A DNA stretch of 64,000 bases, taken from assembly GCF_009496155.1 (NCBI RefSeq), contig NZ_WIJP01000001.1, forward strand, positions 160,569-224,568. The letters are read 5' to 3'. Each line of letters begins with the position of its first letter. The stretch's first letter is position 1. Under the pieces are notes generated by a model. It had not been told where the DNA came from. It saw only the letters and a list, made by a program, of their open reading frames with translations, and searched no databases. This document shows, piece after piece, positions 47,734 through 55,817 of this stretch. The translations under genes and the position numbers were made by a program. This DNA comes from Streptococcus mitis. GTDB taxonomy: Bacteria; Bacillota; Bacilli; Lactobacillales; Streptococcaceae.

Positions 47734-48935
47734 TTCTTATACCTCGTGTTTTCTAACACCCAAGTCTCAGCTCCTAAGAGATTGTTTTTTGTTTCTCGGA
47801 ATGTTGAACCATGACAAGAAAAACCGACAACAGCATCTGCACTGTGAAAAGCAGAATGCAACTGTTTACCAATTTGCGTGTAAGTAATATAGTCAAAGAT
47901 AGAATACTGTTCTTTTATCGTTTCCGTTAGTTCTGGGAGTTGTTGGATGACTCCTTCCTTTTTGGCAGTTAGGAGCCAGCCAGTAACTGGAAATACGGTT
48001 GGAAGTATGGGTAAGGTGTCATTACAGATGGCTGTCAAGAGAAGCTCAAGTGGATTGTAGGTCAGTTTATATTGTAGATTTTGACGAATCCGTGCACCAC
48101 CAATGCGTGAAGCAATTTCCAAAAAAATGATTTCGTGTCCATCGTAAAACACCTCTAAGTGAAAAAGAAATGTTCCGTCTGGGTAGAGTTTTTTAGACAG
48201 TTCAGAGGCGTAATCAACAAGTTTTTTGAAATGTTTTGAAGTGTGATCCAAGGAAACTCCCGCAGCTGAAATTCCTTCTTTAATTAGCAAGGGATTGAAG
48301 ATATATTGGGACGGTTCACAATAAATGATATTTCCATGCGATACAAATCCATCTATGTGATAAACATCTGAATAAATATATTCTTGAACCAATACAGTCT
48401 TATCTCCCCAAAAGTTATCGGAATCAAAAGGACTTAAGTCGTTATCACTTTTTAAGTGGAAAGTGTCAACAGAACCAGCTCCATCCAAAGGTTTTAGAAT
48501 AATATCTCCATGTTGTTTGAAAAAGTTTTTCAATTCCGCATAAGATGATATTTTCCAAGAATGGGGGATTTTAAAACCTAGTTCACTGACTTTCTGTGTC
48601 ATTTTGTCTTTATCACGGAAAGTTTTAGCTTGACTGACTGATTGACCCTTAATATGAAATTGTTCTCGTAATTCTGCAGCCAATACCATATCAAACTCAT
48701 CTAAAGCAACAATCGCATCGAAATGAGATTGTTGTAGTATTCCTTGTGAGGTTTCTTTTCTCTTTTCAGGATAATGTTGGGTAGTAACTAGAGTGACATT
48801 GGTTGGTTTATTCGTTTCAAATGATTCTACTTTGCTATCATCAATCAGGAGTGTATAGTGATGATTTTTGGAAAGACAAGAGTAAATATCGGTGTAAGTT
48901 TCACGATAGGGGTGTAAGATAAGTAATTTTGCCAT
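47730..48935 (-). CDS. ATP-grasp protein 1 of the accessory cluster, amino-acid-ligase-like
   Basis: A 401-residue protein with the three-part ATP-grasp pattern of L-amino-acid ligases: an N-terminal Rossmann-like part (KLLILHPYRETYTDIYSCL), QAKTFRDKDKMTQKVSELGF near 105, IILKPLDGAGSVDTFHLK near 145, YHIDGFVSHGNIIYCEPSQY near 192 and HLEVFYDGHEIIFLEIASR near 260, followed by IGGARI. It probably forms an amide bond in the cluster's pathway. It starts two bases after the AlaRS-like gene stop with only a weak AGAAAG site, implying coupling. Confidence 0.8.
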   Translation of the reverse strand: MAKLLILHPYRETYTDIYSCLSKNHHYTLLIDDSKVESFETNKPTNVTLVTTQHYPEKRKETSQGILQQSHFDAIVALDEFDMVLAAELREQFHIKGQSVSQAKTFRDKDKMTQKVSELGFKIPHSWKISSYAELKNFFKQHGDIILKPLDGAGSVDTFHLKSDNDLSPFDSDNFWGDKTVLVQEYIYSDVYHIDGFVSHGNIIYCEPSQYIFNPLLIKEGISAAGVSLDHTSKHFKKLVDYASELSKKLYPDGTFLFHLEVFYDGHEIIFLEIASRIGGARIRQNLQYKLTYNPLELLLTAICNDTLPILPTVFPVTGWLLTAKKEGVIQQLPELTETIKEQYSIFDYITYTQIGKQLHSAFHSADAVVGFSCHGSTFRETKNNLLGAETWVLENTRYKK

Positions 48936-48937
48936 GA

Positions 48938-50023
48938 TTATTTATAACTTTCTATTGGATTTTGATAGAGGTTTTTATGCGAATCTCTATAATAAGCAAA
49001 GTTGCTCGGCAACTCAGGTAGTTTGTAAGTGGGATCAATCTGATTTTTGTAGAGTTTATAAGGAATACCTAATGTCTGATAGGCATAATCTGCCCTCATT
49101 GTATCCCTACTCTTTTTGACTTTCTTTAATGCTTTATTGATATTCCGAGAATATTCCTTGTACTGTTTTAGCAATTCGATTTTAATCGTTGAAAACTCAT
49201 TTAAGACGTCCTCTAGTGAGATATTATGAATATCACATTCCAAAAAGATTTCTCTAGCTAGTTTTTTTAGGGCATAGCTGTGTCTATGATTGCCAAATGT
49301 TCCAATTTCCGGGAATAAAATGGTTAAAGCTTCTAGTTGACTGATGAAAAAATGCGTCAGTTCATGACTACTAGAAAATTTATATAACTTATTGTAGGTG
49401 GCTAGAAAATTTTGCGACTCGTAAATAGATTTCGCTTGTTCACGAATCATATCTAATCTTAAAGGGAAAAGAACACTGTCTATTTGTGATTGAAGTCCTC
49501 CTTGATAATTTATCAGCACAAAATTTGCCAGAGTCACTAGACCGTTATGGTATTGGACGCAAATTTTAATGTAGTAGTGATTTCCAGACAAGGGAACATC
49601 ACATCGTAGACGTTCTTTATCAATTTCGATAATATGGTTGGTAACTTTGTACAGTTGCTCAAGAGCATCAGTAATTTTGGGACAGATAATGTAAATATCA
49701 TCAAAAGGAATCCATTTATTTAAAAACTTAGTAATAAAAGTTTCAATAATTTGTCCATATTTCTCTTCATAGAATGAAAATAAACTAATTAACGTTTGGC
49801 ATGGGGTAGAGATAGGGTTTACTAAGTTAGCAGGGTAGACATTTCGGAAACAAACTTGTTCTTTTACATATAAACCATATTTCTTTTCTTTAAAATACTC
49901 TAGCTCATCTTGAATGGGTGAAAAAGTAAATAAGTTCTTTTCTTCTCTTATCAAAGGCGATGATGGGAGAGTCTGAGCTTTAAAGATATGTTGTAAATCG
50001 TCACTATAAGTATTCTTTACCAT
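48938..50023 (-). CDS. Free-standing alanyl-tRNA-synthetase-like protein
   Basis: About 361 residues. The order of short matches follows the AlaRS catalytic and tRNA-recognition core: PSSPLIREEKNLFTFSPIQD resembles the AlaRS opening, VCFRNVYPANLVN then TPCQTLISLFSFYEEKYG resemble class II motif 2, TLANFVLINYQG resembles the WNIVFMQF strand, and HRHSYALKKLAREIF resembles the GYVLRRIIRRA helix. Motif 3 is weak and the editing and oligomerisation domains are absent. It may activate an amino acid for the neighbouring ligases. Start 50023 has GAGGTAAAATCA upstream and overlaps the previous gene by 20 bases. The similarity is by eye only. Confidence 0.55.
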   Translation of the reverse strand: MVKNTYSDDLQHIFKAQTLPSSPLIREEKNLFTFSPIQDELEYFKEKKYGLYVKEQVCFRNVYPANLVNPISTPCQTLISLFSFYEEKYGQIIETFITKFLNKWIPFDDIYIICPKITDALEQLYKVTNHIIEIDKERLRCDVPLSGNHYYIKICVQYHNGLVTLANFVLINYQGGLQSQIDSVLFPLRLDMIREQAKSIYESQNFLATYNKLYKFSSSHELTHFFISQLEALTILFPEIGTFGNHRHSYALKKLAREIFLECDIHNISLEDVLNEFSTIKIELLKQYKEYSRNINKALKKVKKSRDTMRADYAYQTLGIPYKLYKNQIDPTYKLPELPSNFAYYRDSHKNLYQNPIESYK

Positions 50024-50888
50024 TGATTTTACCTCGGCTATCGACTTTGTTGATTGCAAATGGTTTGTGGGGTGTATCTAATAGATAATCCTTGTTAATT
50101 TCTTTAACAATGTGTTTAGATACATCTGCAATTAGCTTTACAGAAGGATGCCTTCCATCCTCTTGGAAAGGATGATTATTTTTTTCAACATAGTATTTGA
50201 ATAGTTCATATTCAGGAAAGTAATAGTCGTACCCTAATTCCATAATAGCATCTTTGATAATCCGATAATTTTCAGTTGTAGCTAGATGAAGATTTTGAAA
50301 TTTTTCAGAAGTTTTAAGAAGTACATAGGGGATTGAAAATTGAATCTTAATGTCAGGATTGATAAGATGCACGATTCGCATAATTTCCTTAGAAAAGTTA
50401 AGAATATCGTCGGAGGATAGATAAACATTTTTAATCTCTGGGTTGAAAAACTGATTTTTTGGAAGTCTGTTCATTACGTGTTTAGACTTAGACCACATTT
50501 CAACGGATCCGAGAGAGACGATTAGTAAATCTGATTCAGTTATTGCTCTCTTAACACAAGTATCAATCTGTAAATTTTCGTTTATGACCTTTTTAAAACT
50601 CTCTGAACGATTCCAAAAACGAACTTCATCATAAAATACTTTTTGTTTGGTATCTATCGAGATATGATGATTCAATTCAAATGCAATGATTTCTAAATCC
50701 TTTAGTAAGGATGGTGCATTAAAAACGGTATCATAAGGAGAAAAAGTTTTAATTTGACTGTTGGAAAAATAGTCAATTCCAAGGGCTAGATTTTGAGCAG
50801 TGCATGCACCTAAGAAACAAGTTGTCTTGGGAAGATATGTCAGAAATTTCGTAGATTTCTTTGATGAGTAAAAGTGTAGGTTATCCAT
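50004..50888 (-). CDS. GSCFA/SGNH-hydrolase-like protein with altered nucleophile motif
   Basis: A 294-residue protein. FLGACTAQNLALGIDYF (about 25-41) followed by SPYDTVFNAPSLLKD matches the start of the GSCFA domain, normally GSCFAxN. SDLLIVSLGSVEMW near 119 and the Asp-x-x-His pair DGRHPSVK (Asp244, His247) near the C terminus fit the SGNH fold. The Ser of GSC is Ala here, so the usual nucleophile is missing, unless the adjacent Cys29 or Thr30 serves. AAAGGAGAGATTT lies before the ATG, which overlaps the HTH gene by eight bases. Confidence 0.65.
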   Translation of the reverse strand: MDNLHFYSSKKSTKFLTYLPKTTCFLGACTAQNLALGIDYFSNSQIKTFSPYDTVFNAPSLLKDLEIIAFELNHHISIDTKQKVFYDEVRFWNRSESFKKVINENLQIDTCVKRAITESDLLIVSLGSVEMWSKSKHVMNRLPKNQFFNPEIKNVYLSSDDILNFSKEIMRIVHLINPDIKIQFSIPYVLLKTSEKFQNLHLATTENYRIIKDAIMELGYDYYFPEYELFKYYVEKNNHPFQEDGRHPSVKLIADVSKHIVKEINKDYLLDTPHKPFAINKVDSRGKINGKEYL

Positions 50889-52458
50889 AAATCTCTCCTT
50901 TATATCCTAATGAACTTAATACCTTTTGTATGTTTCCGAATCCGTGAAGAACAGTGTCAAAATTTGATAGCATCGCTTTATCAAGATGAACTTGAATGAT
51001 TCCCATCAAGATAGCCATACCTGCACATGTATCATTTAAATGATACATTTTTAAATTTGTGTCAATATCTGATAGTTTGTCTTGTGTTTTTAATGCACCG
51101 TTACTCAAAACTTTTATTCTAATTCCCAATTTGTGTAATTCTGCAATATGATTGATTCTTTGAATAAATACTTCATCAAATAGGATGGATGATATATTGT
51201 GAAATGCTAAAAATTCTGATAGAATAGGACCTAAATCACTTGTAATAAATGGTGCAGCACCTAAACGTAAAAATTCAAAGTACTCGGACTCTATTTGAGA
51301 TGCTTTTTTGAACTGAATTGTGTGTTTGTCTTCAATGATATCTAGTCCTAATTTTGTAAAAAGGTCAATGTAACTTTGAGGAATATCTCTGATAAATACA
51401 TTGTCAAAAATGATATTTTCTAACTCATCCCAGAATAGCAAGACATAGGATACAAGCATAGACATATCGGGAGGTAATGTGATTTCTGTATCTTTAATTT
51501 CAATAGAATCCACTTTGGAAATGACAATTTTATCAGATGTTAGATATTGCACTGTACGATTAGTTGAAGACTCTAGTAATGTAATGAGATAGGACACAGT
51601 AGGGTCTGGTGATAGACCGTTGATTCGAATTTCGTTTGGATAAAAGTAAGCCAAGCTAATAGCATTGAAAAAAGCTCCCACACTCTTGCTACCATCTGCG
51701 TAACAATTTAAGGATATGTTTTTATTTAGCAAGTCATTCTTCTCAGAATAAAAGATTTTATTCTCTTCTTGATAGGTATAGCTCGCTACGGTAGAGAGAA
51801 TATCAAGGTGTAAGTCAATAGGTCTGAAACAAAAATCGTCTCCTCCAGGAAATGCAAATAAAAGATGGTGATAGCGATAAGTCAAAGCTGTTATAGTACC
51901 AATGCTAGCTCTACTAATTTTATTGAGAGATGTAATATCTGTAGGCATCCTTTTAGAGCTAACCTCGATAGTATCTTCATAGGCGAAAGAATCAGACAAC
52001 TCATTCTTTCCAAATTCATAGAGTATATTTAGAAAATCAAAGGCAGTAGGGCAGTTTCTAATTATTAACTTGTTTTTATTCAAAAATAAACAAGATAATA
52101 GAATATGAACGCCGATAACTTTATCTCCTTCGATTTTAACGTGAATCTTTTGAGTGCTGGTAGCTTCAGTCTGCTCTTGTCTTTGTAATTTTAAATTAAA
52201 ATGCTTGGGTACAACGCCATCTGATATTTTAGATATGCTTTCTTTAGTTAAAGCACTTGGTTGATTTAAACTAACTTCTAAATCTTCGAAGGATATTTCT
52301 AGTAGCTTTGCATAAGCTATTAAGTCTCTAACATTGATATCACGAGAGTCATTTTCCCAATTTGAAATAGCCTGTCGGCTTAGTTTTAATTGATTTGCTA
52401 CAAATTCTTGAGTAAACCCCATTGCTAATCTACGTTGCTTTAGAAAGTCACCAATCAT
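50881..52458 (-). CDS. XRE-type HTH regulator fused to a MurA/EPSP-synthase-like domain
   Basis: A 525-residue fusion. Residues about 5-60 are an XRE-type HTH (RLAMGFTQEFVANQLKLSRQ, AISNWENDSRD). Residues about 104-525 follow MurA (UDP-GlcNAc enolpyruvyl transferase): GDKVIGVHIL (Lys113 at the Lys22 position), SRASIGTIT (Arg183 at Arg91), FPGGDDFCFRPIDLH (Asp207 where MurA has Cys115, Arg212 at Arg120) and ITSDLGPILSEF (Asp408 at Asp305). The two C-terminal phosphate-binding Arg are replaced (Cys478 region, His505). It may be a changed enzyme or a ligand sensor. It is first in the six-gene operon, so it probably autoregulates. AAGGGAGG precedes the ATG. Confidence 0.75.
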   Translation of the reverse strand: MIGDFLKQRRLAMGFTQEFVANQLKLSRQAISNWENDSRDINVRDLIAYAKLLEISFEDLEVSLNQPSALTKESISKISDGVVPKHFNLKLQRQEQTEATSTQKIHVKIEGDKVIGVHILLSCLFLNKNKLIIRNCPTAFDFLNILYEFGKNELSDSFAYEDTIEVSSKRMPTDITSLNKISRASIGTITALTYRYHHLLFAFPGGDDFCFRPIDLHLDILSTVASYTYQEENKIFYSEKNDLLNKNISLNCYADGSKSVGAFFNAISLAYFYPNEIRINGLSPDPTVSYLITLLESSTNRTVQYLTSDKIVISKVDSIEIKDTEITLPPDMSMLVSYVLLFWDELENIIFDNVFIRDIPQSYIDLFTKLGLDIIEDKHTIQFKKASQIESEYFEFLRLGAAPFITSDLGPILSEFLAFHNISSILFDEVFIQRINHIAELHKLGIRIKVLSNGALKTQDKLSDIDTNLKMYHLNDTCAGMAILMGIIQVHLDKAMLSNFDTVLHGFGNIQKVLSSLGYKGEIYG

Positions 52459-52492
52459 AGGCGTATGCCTCCCTTATGTTAATTTAATTCTT

Positions 52493-52520
52493 ATTATACT
52501 CGCATCAAAATAAATTTCAA
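52493..52520 (-). promoter_or_regulatory. Promoter of the six-gene accessory operon
   Basis: On the minus strand TTGAAA (52515-52520) and TATAAT (52493-52498) are 16 bases apart, 35 bases before the HTH-MurA-like gene. AGGCATACGCCT over the ribosome site is a small inverted repeat that could hide it or act as an operator. Confidence 0.65.
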
Positions 52521-52530
52521 GAATTTTCAG

Positions 52531-52668
52531 GCAACAATTTGTTGCGTAGCATGATGATCTAATATCTTCAGTAAACGGGCACACTTGTTTATGTCTAGGA
52601 GGGACTGATGCGTCAGCTCTCCCGTTTTTATTTATGTGACTATTAGTCCGTCTCGCTCCGCTAGGTGC
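52531..52668. other. Cluster of orphan hairpins between the accessory operon and the IS element
   Basis: Three hairpins without a gene: GCAACA-ATT-TGTTGC (52531-52545); a large one with outer AAACGGG/CCCGTTT (52573-52627) enclosing CTGA-TGCG-TCAG and followed by TTTATTT; and GTCTCGC/GCGAGAC (about 52650-52673) followed by seven A, that is, a terminator on the minus strand. They look like leftover leader or terminator sequence from genes no longer present. Confidence 0.5.
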
Positions 52669-52669
52669 G

Positions 52670-53435
52670 AGACAAAAAAACCACCCGCTATGCGGGTGCG
52701 CGTCGAAGGTTATACTCAAAAAACTCCAAACGCGATACAATAAAGGTGTTCAAGCCAATTGTAAAGCGAAAGGAGAAAAATATGGCGCAAAAGGCACATA
52801 GTTTATCACACACAAAGTGGATGTGTTCTATCACATTGTGTTCACCCCTAAGTATAGACGAAAAGTCATTTATAATCAATATCGAAGCAGTTTGGGAGAA
52901 ATATTTTACCGATTATGTAGTTATAAAGAAAGGAGTTGAAATTATCGAGGGTCATTTAATGCCAGACCATGTACATATGTTAGTAAGTATTCCACCAAGG
53001 ATAAGTATTTCGAGTTTCATGGGTTATTTAAAAGGTAAAAGTGCACTCATGATGTTTGACAAACACGCCAATCTCAAGTACAAGTTTGGTAATCGGCATT
53101 TTTGGGCGGAAGGTTATTATGTGAGTACAGTAGGTCTTAATGAAGCCATAATTAAGAAATATATTCAAGATTAAAGAAATTATCTATTGGATGATTTCTT
53201 CACGAGTATGAAAATTTGAGAACGAGTAAAGCATGATATAGCACTAGATAAATTAAGTGTAAAAGAATATGAGGATCCCTTTAGGGATAGTGGTAAGTAA
53301 TACTAAAGCCTCTTTAAGAGGCAAGTGACGAGTCAAGAGCAATAAGGCTTGAACAACGTGAAAGCCAGCGTCTTTAGGCGCTGGCTGGTGATTTGGGCTT
53401 ATAGCCCTAGTGCAAGACACCTATTTGACGGGTGG
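52670..53435 (+). mobile_element. Degenerate IS200/IS605-like element
   Basis: The left end has the hairpin CACCCGC-TAT-GCGGGTG (52682-52698). The right end has GCCTC/GAGGC and AGCCAGCG-TCTTTAGG-CGCTGGCT hairpins (about 53308-53385), as in IS200-type elements whose ends fold. A damaged Y1 transposase gene lies between. The right boundary abuts the zwf stop codon (53436). There is no target duplication, as expected for the family. Exact ends are estimated. Confidence 0.75.
52782..53300 (+). pseudogene. tnpA: Damaged IS200-type transposase gene (Y1 HUH)
   Basis: It starts MAQKAHSLSHTKWMC after AAAGGAGAAAAAT. A net one-base loss after codon 15 throws the frame off. It is restored by an extra four bases at about 52926-52932 (ATAAAGAAAGGAG), from where VEIIEGHLMPDHVHMLVSIP, with the HUH metal site HVH, reads correctly through GNRHFWAEGYYVSTVGLNE and IQD. 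An insertion of about 60 bases with a stop (53172-53174) follows, then the true C-terminal end (HDIALDKLSVKEYEDPFR) resumes and ends at 53300. The N-terminal catalytic strand is lost, so the protein is inactive. Confidence 0.85.
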
Positions 53436-54926
53436 TCATGATTCTAAACGACCATCTTGACGGTAGGCGATATCTGGTTGCCAAGTCCATCTGGCATCGA
53501 ATTTTTCAAGTAAGTCAAAGCTTGCTTGAGGTCCCATGCTTCCGGCCTTGTAGTCGTGAAGTGGGGCACCGTTTTCAGCCCAGAGTTCTTCGATACGGTC
53601 AATCAATTTCCATGACGCACCAACTTCATCCCAGTGGCTAAAGTTAGTTGAGTTGTTATTTAAGACATCATAAATCAATTTCTCGTATGGTTCTGGAGAA
53701 GCACCAGTTGCGGTCGCATCTGTACGGTAATCAAGCGAATTTGGAGCCAAGTTGAATTCTTCACCAACCTCTTTACCATTTAGGCTAAGAGAAAAGCCTT
53801 CTGTTGGTTGGATATAGATGGTCAAAATGTTTGGAGCAAGTGGTTCTCCAAAGATAGAGTCCATTTGTTTAAAGACGATGTTGACATGAGTTCCTTTCTC
53901 AGTCAGACGTTTACCAGTACGGAAGAAGAAAGGAACACCACGGAAGCGATCGCTGTCTACAAAGAAAGCACCAGATGCAAAGGTTTCAGTTGTTGATTCT
54001 GGATTTACATTTGGTTCACTACGGTAAGAGATATACTTCATACCATCAATTTTACCAGAACGGTACTGACCACGAATAAACTGTTCTTTAAGTTCTTCAT
54101 CAGTTGGATGATAGAGGTTTTTAAAGACCTTAATCTTTTCAGCTCGAATCTCATCTTTTGTGAAACTTGCTGGTTTATCCATAGCAAGAAGGGATAGGAG
54201 TTGGAGCGTATGGTTTTGAACCATATCACGAAGGGCTCCTGATTCATCATAGTAGCCACCGCGTTCTTCAACACCCAAGCGTTCAGCAAAGGTAATTTGT
54301 ACATTATCAATATGCTCACGGTTCCAAACATTCTCAAAAATCATGTTAGCAAAACGAACCGCAAAGATGCTTTGAATCATTTCTTTACCAAGATAATGAT
54401 CAATACGGAAAATTTGTTCTTCGTCAAATGTTGCTAGGAGCTCATCATTCAACTTGCTGGCAGTTGCGTAATCTGTACCAAATGGTTTTTCAACGATTAA
54501 GCGTTCAAAACCTTTACCATCTACAATGTTTTCAGACTTGAGGTGTTTAGCAATGGTTCCAAAGAACTGAGGTGCCATAGACAAGAAGAAGAGCTTGTTG
54601 TGTTCAGCTTGGTACTTGTCATTTAGTTCAGCCTGCAATTGACGTAGAGCAATGTAGTGTTCTGTATCATTGACATCATGACTTTGATAGTAGAAGTGGC
54701 TAGCGAACTCCTGAGCCTGTTCGGTACTATCTGCCAAATCAAGGATAGATTCGACAACAACAGATTCAAAATATTCCTTGCTCCAAGGACGACGGGCAGT
54801 TCCAATAACTGCAAAGTGCTTGGAAAGATTGCCGGATTTATAAAGTCTAAAAAGGGAAGGGTAGAGCTTGCGTTTAGCCAGGTCTCCACTCGCACCGAAA
54901 ATTGTAACAATAACCTTAGATGACAT
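53436..54926 (-). CDS. zwf: Glucose-6-phosphate 1-dehydrogenase
   Basis: A 496-residue NADP-dependent enzyme opening the oxidative pentose phosphate route. The coenzyme loop VTIFGASGDLAKRKLYPSLF is at the N terminus, EKPFGTDYATASKLN near 145 and the active-site RIDHYLGKEMIQ near 175. The large beta+alpha domain is complete. Only a weak AGGTAG site precedes the ATG. An IS200-like element directly abuts its stop, so any original terminator is displaced. Confidence 0.97.
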   Translation of the reverse strand: MSSKVIVTIFGASGDLAKRKLYPSLFRLYKSGNLSKHFAVIGTARRPWSKEYFESVVVESILDLADSTEQAQEFASHFYYQSHDVNDTEHYIALRQLQAELNDKYQAEHNKLFFLSMAPQFFGTIAKHLKSENIVDGKGFERLIVEKPFGTDYATASKLNDELLATFDEEQIFRIDHYLGKEMIQSIFAVRFANMIFENVWNREHIDNVQITFAERLGVEERGGYYDESGALRDMVQNHTLQLLSLLAMDKPASFTKDEIRAEKIKVFKNLYHPTDEELKEQFIRGQYRSGKIDGMKYISYRSEPNVNPESTTETFASGAFFVDSDRFRGVPFFFRTGKRLTEKGTHVNIVFKQMDSIFGEPLAPNILTIYIQPTEGFSLSLNGKEVGEEFNLAPNSLDYRTDATATGASPEPYEKLIYDVLNNNSTNFSHWDEVGASWKLIDRIEELWAENGAPLHDYKAGSMGPQASFDLLEKFDARWTWQPDIAYRQDGRLES

Positions 54927-55042
54927 CTAGCTACCTAATTTCTATTTTTATTCCTAGTCTTGCTAGGTATGAGGAAATCTCATTTCATAAACTTAATTCT
55001 AACATAATTTTCCGAAAAATCAAAAAATCCAATACGAGATAG

Positions 55043-55072
55043 AAAAAAACTGCAAGGAAATCCTTACAGTTT
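55043..55072 (-). terminator. Terminator after glnQ
   Basis: On the minus strand AACTGTAAGGA and TCCTTGCAGTT pair with one mismatch and are followed by seven T. Confidence 0.8.
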
Positions 55073-55076
55073 GAGT

Positions 55077-55817
55077 TTAAACGTTTAAGACCTTGTCCAA
55101 GAACTCTTTCAGACGTGGGTGTTGAGGGTTATCAAAGATTTGATCAGGTGTTCCGTCTTCAAGGAACTCACCATCTGCAGTAAAGATAACGCGGTTGGCA
55201 ACCTGACGGGCAAATCCCATCTCATGGGTTACGATAATCATGGTCATACCTTGCTCAGCCAATTCCTTCATAACGTTCAGTACGTCTCCGACCATCTCAG
55301 GGTCAAGGGCAGAAGTTGGTTCATCAAAGAGCATGATGTCTGGATTCATTGCTAGTCCACGAGCGATGGCCACACGTTGTTTTTGACCACCTGATAGGCT
55401 ATCTGGGTTAGCATTAGCTTTATCTGCTAGCCCAACCTTTTCAAGCAATTCCATTCCCAATTTCTCAGCTTCTTCCTTAGTCATCAACTTGTGCTCAATT
55501 GGAGCAAAGGTAATGTTGTCCAATACGGACATGTGTGGGAAGAGGTTGAAGTGTTGGAACACCATACCGATATTTTCACGGACGTGGTCAACGTTGGTTG
55601 TTTTTTCAGTTAAGTCATAGCCGTTCACAGTGATGTGACCGCTCGTAACTTCTTCTAGAAGATTGAGGCTACGGAGGAAGGTCGACTTACCAGAACCTGA
55701 AGGCCCGATGATACAAACAACATCTCCTTCATAGAACTTAGTCGTAATTCCTTTTAGGACCTTATTTTTTCCATATTGCTTATGTAAATCATTTACATCA
55801 ATTTTTAATTTTGCCAT
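55077..55817 (-). CDS. glnQ: Amino-acid (glutamine-type) ABC transporter ATPase
   Basis: A 246-residue polar-amino-acid transporter ATPase: Walker [20 protein letters not shown] near 38, Q-loop [14 protein letters not shown] near 84, signature [17 protein letters not shown] near 140 and Walker [19 protein letters not shown] near 161. It overlaps the permease gene by one base, forming GlnPQ. Terminator follows. Confidence 0.95.
   Translation of the reverse strand: MAKLKIDVNDLHKQYGKNKVLKGITTKFYEGDVVCIIGPSGSGKSTFLRSLNLLEEVTSGHITVNGYDLTEKTTNVDHVRENIGMVFQHFNLFPHMSVLDNITFAPIEHKLMTKEEAEKLGMELLEKVGLADKANANPDSLSGGQKQRVAIARGLAMNPDIMLFDEPTSALDPEMVGDVLNVMKELAEQGMTMIIVTHEMGFARQVANRVIFTADGEFLEDGTPDQIFDNPQHPRLKEFLDKVLNV

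Noticed and set aside
52505..53300. CRISPR-like repeats around the IS element
   Set aside because: The inverted repeats are single hairpins of IS ends and terminators; there is no regular repeat-spacer pattern in the window.
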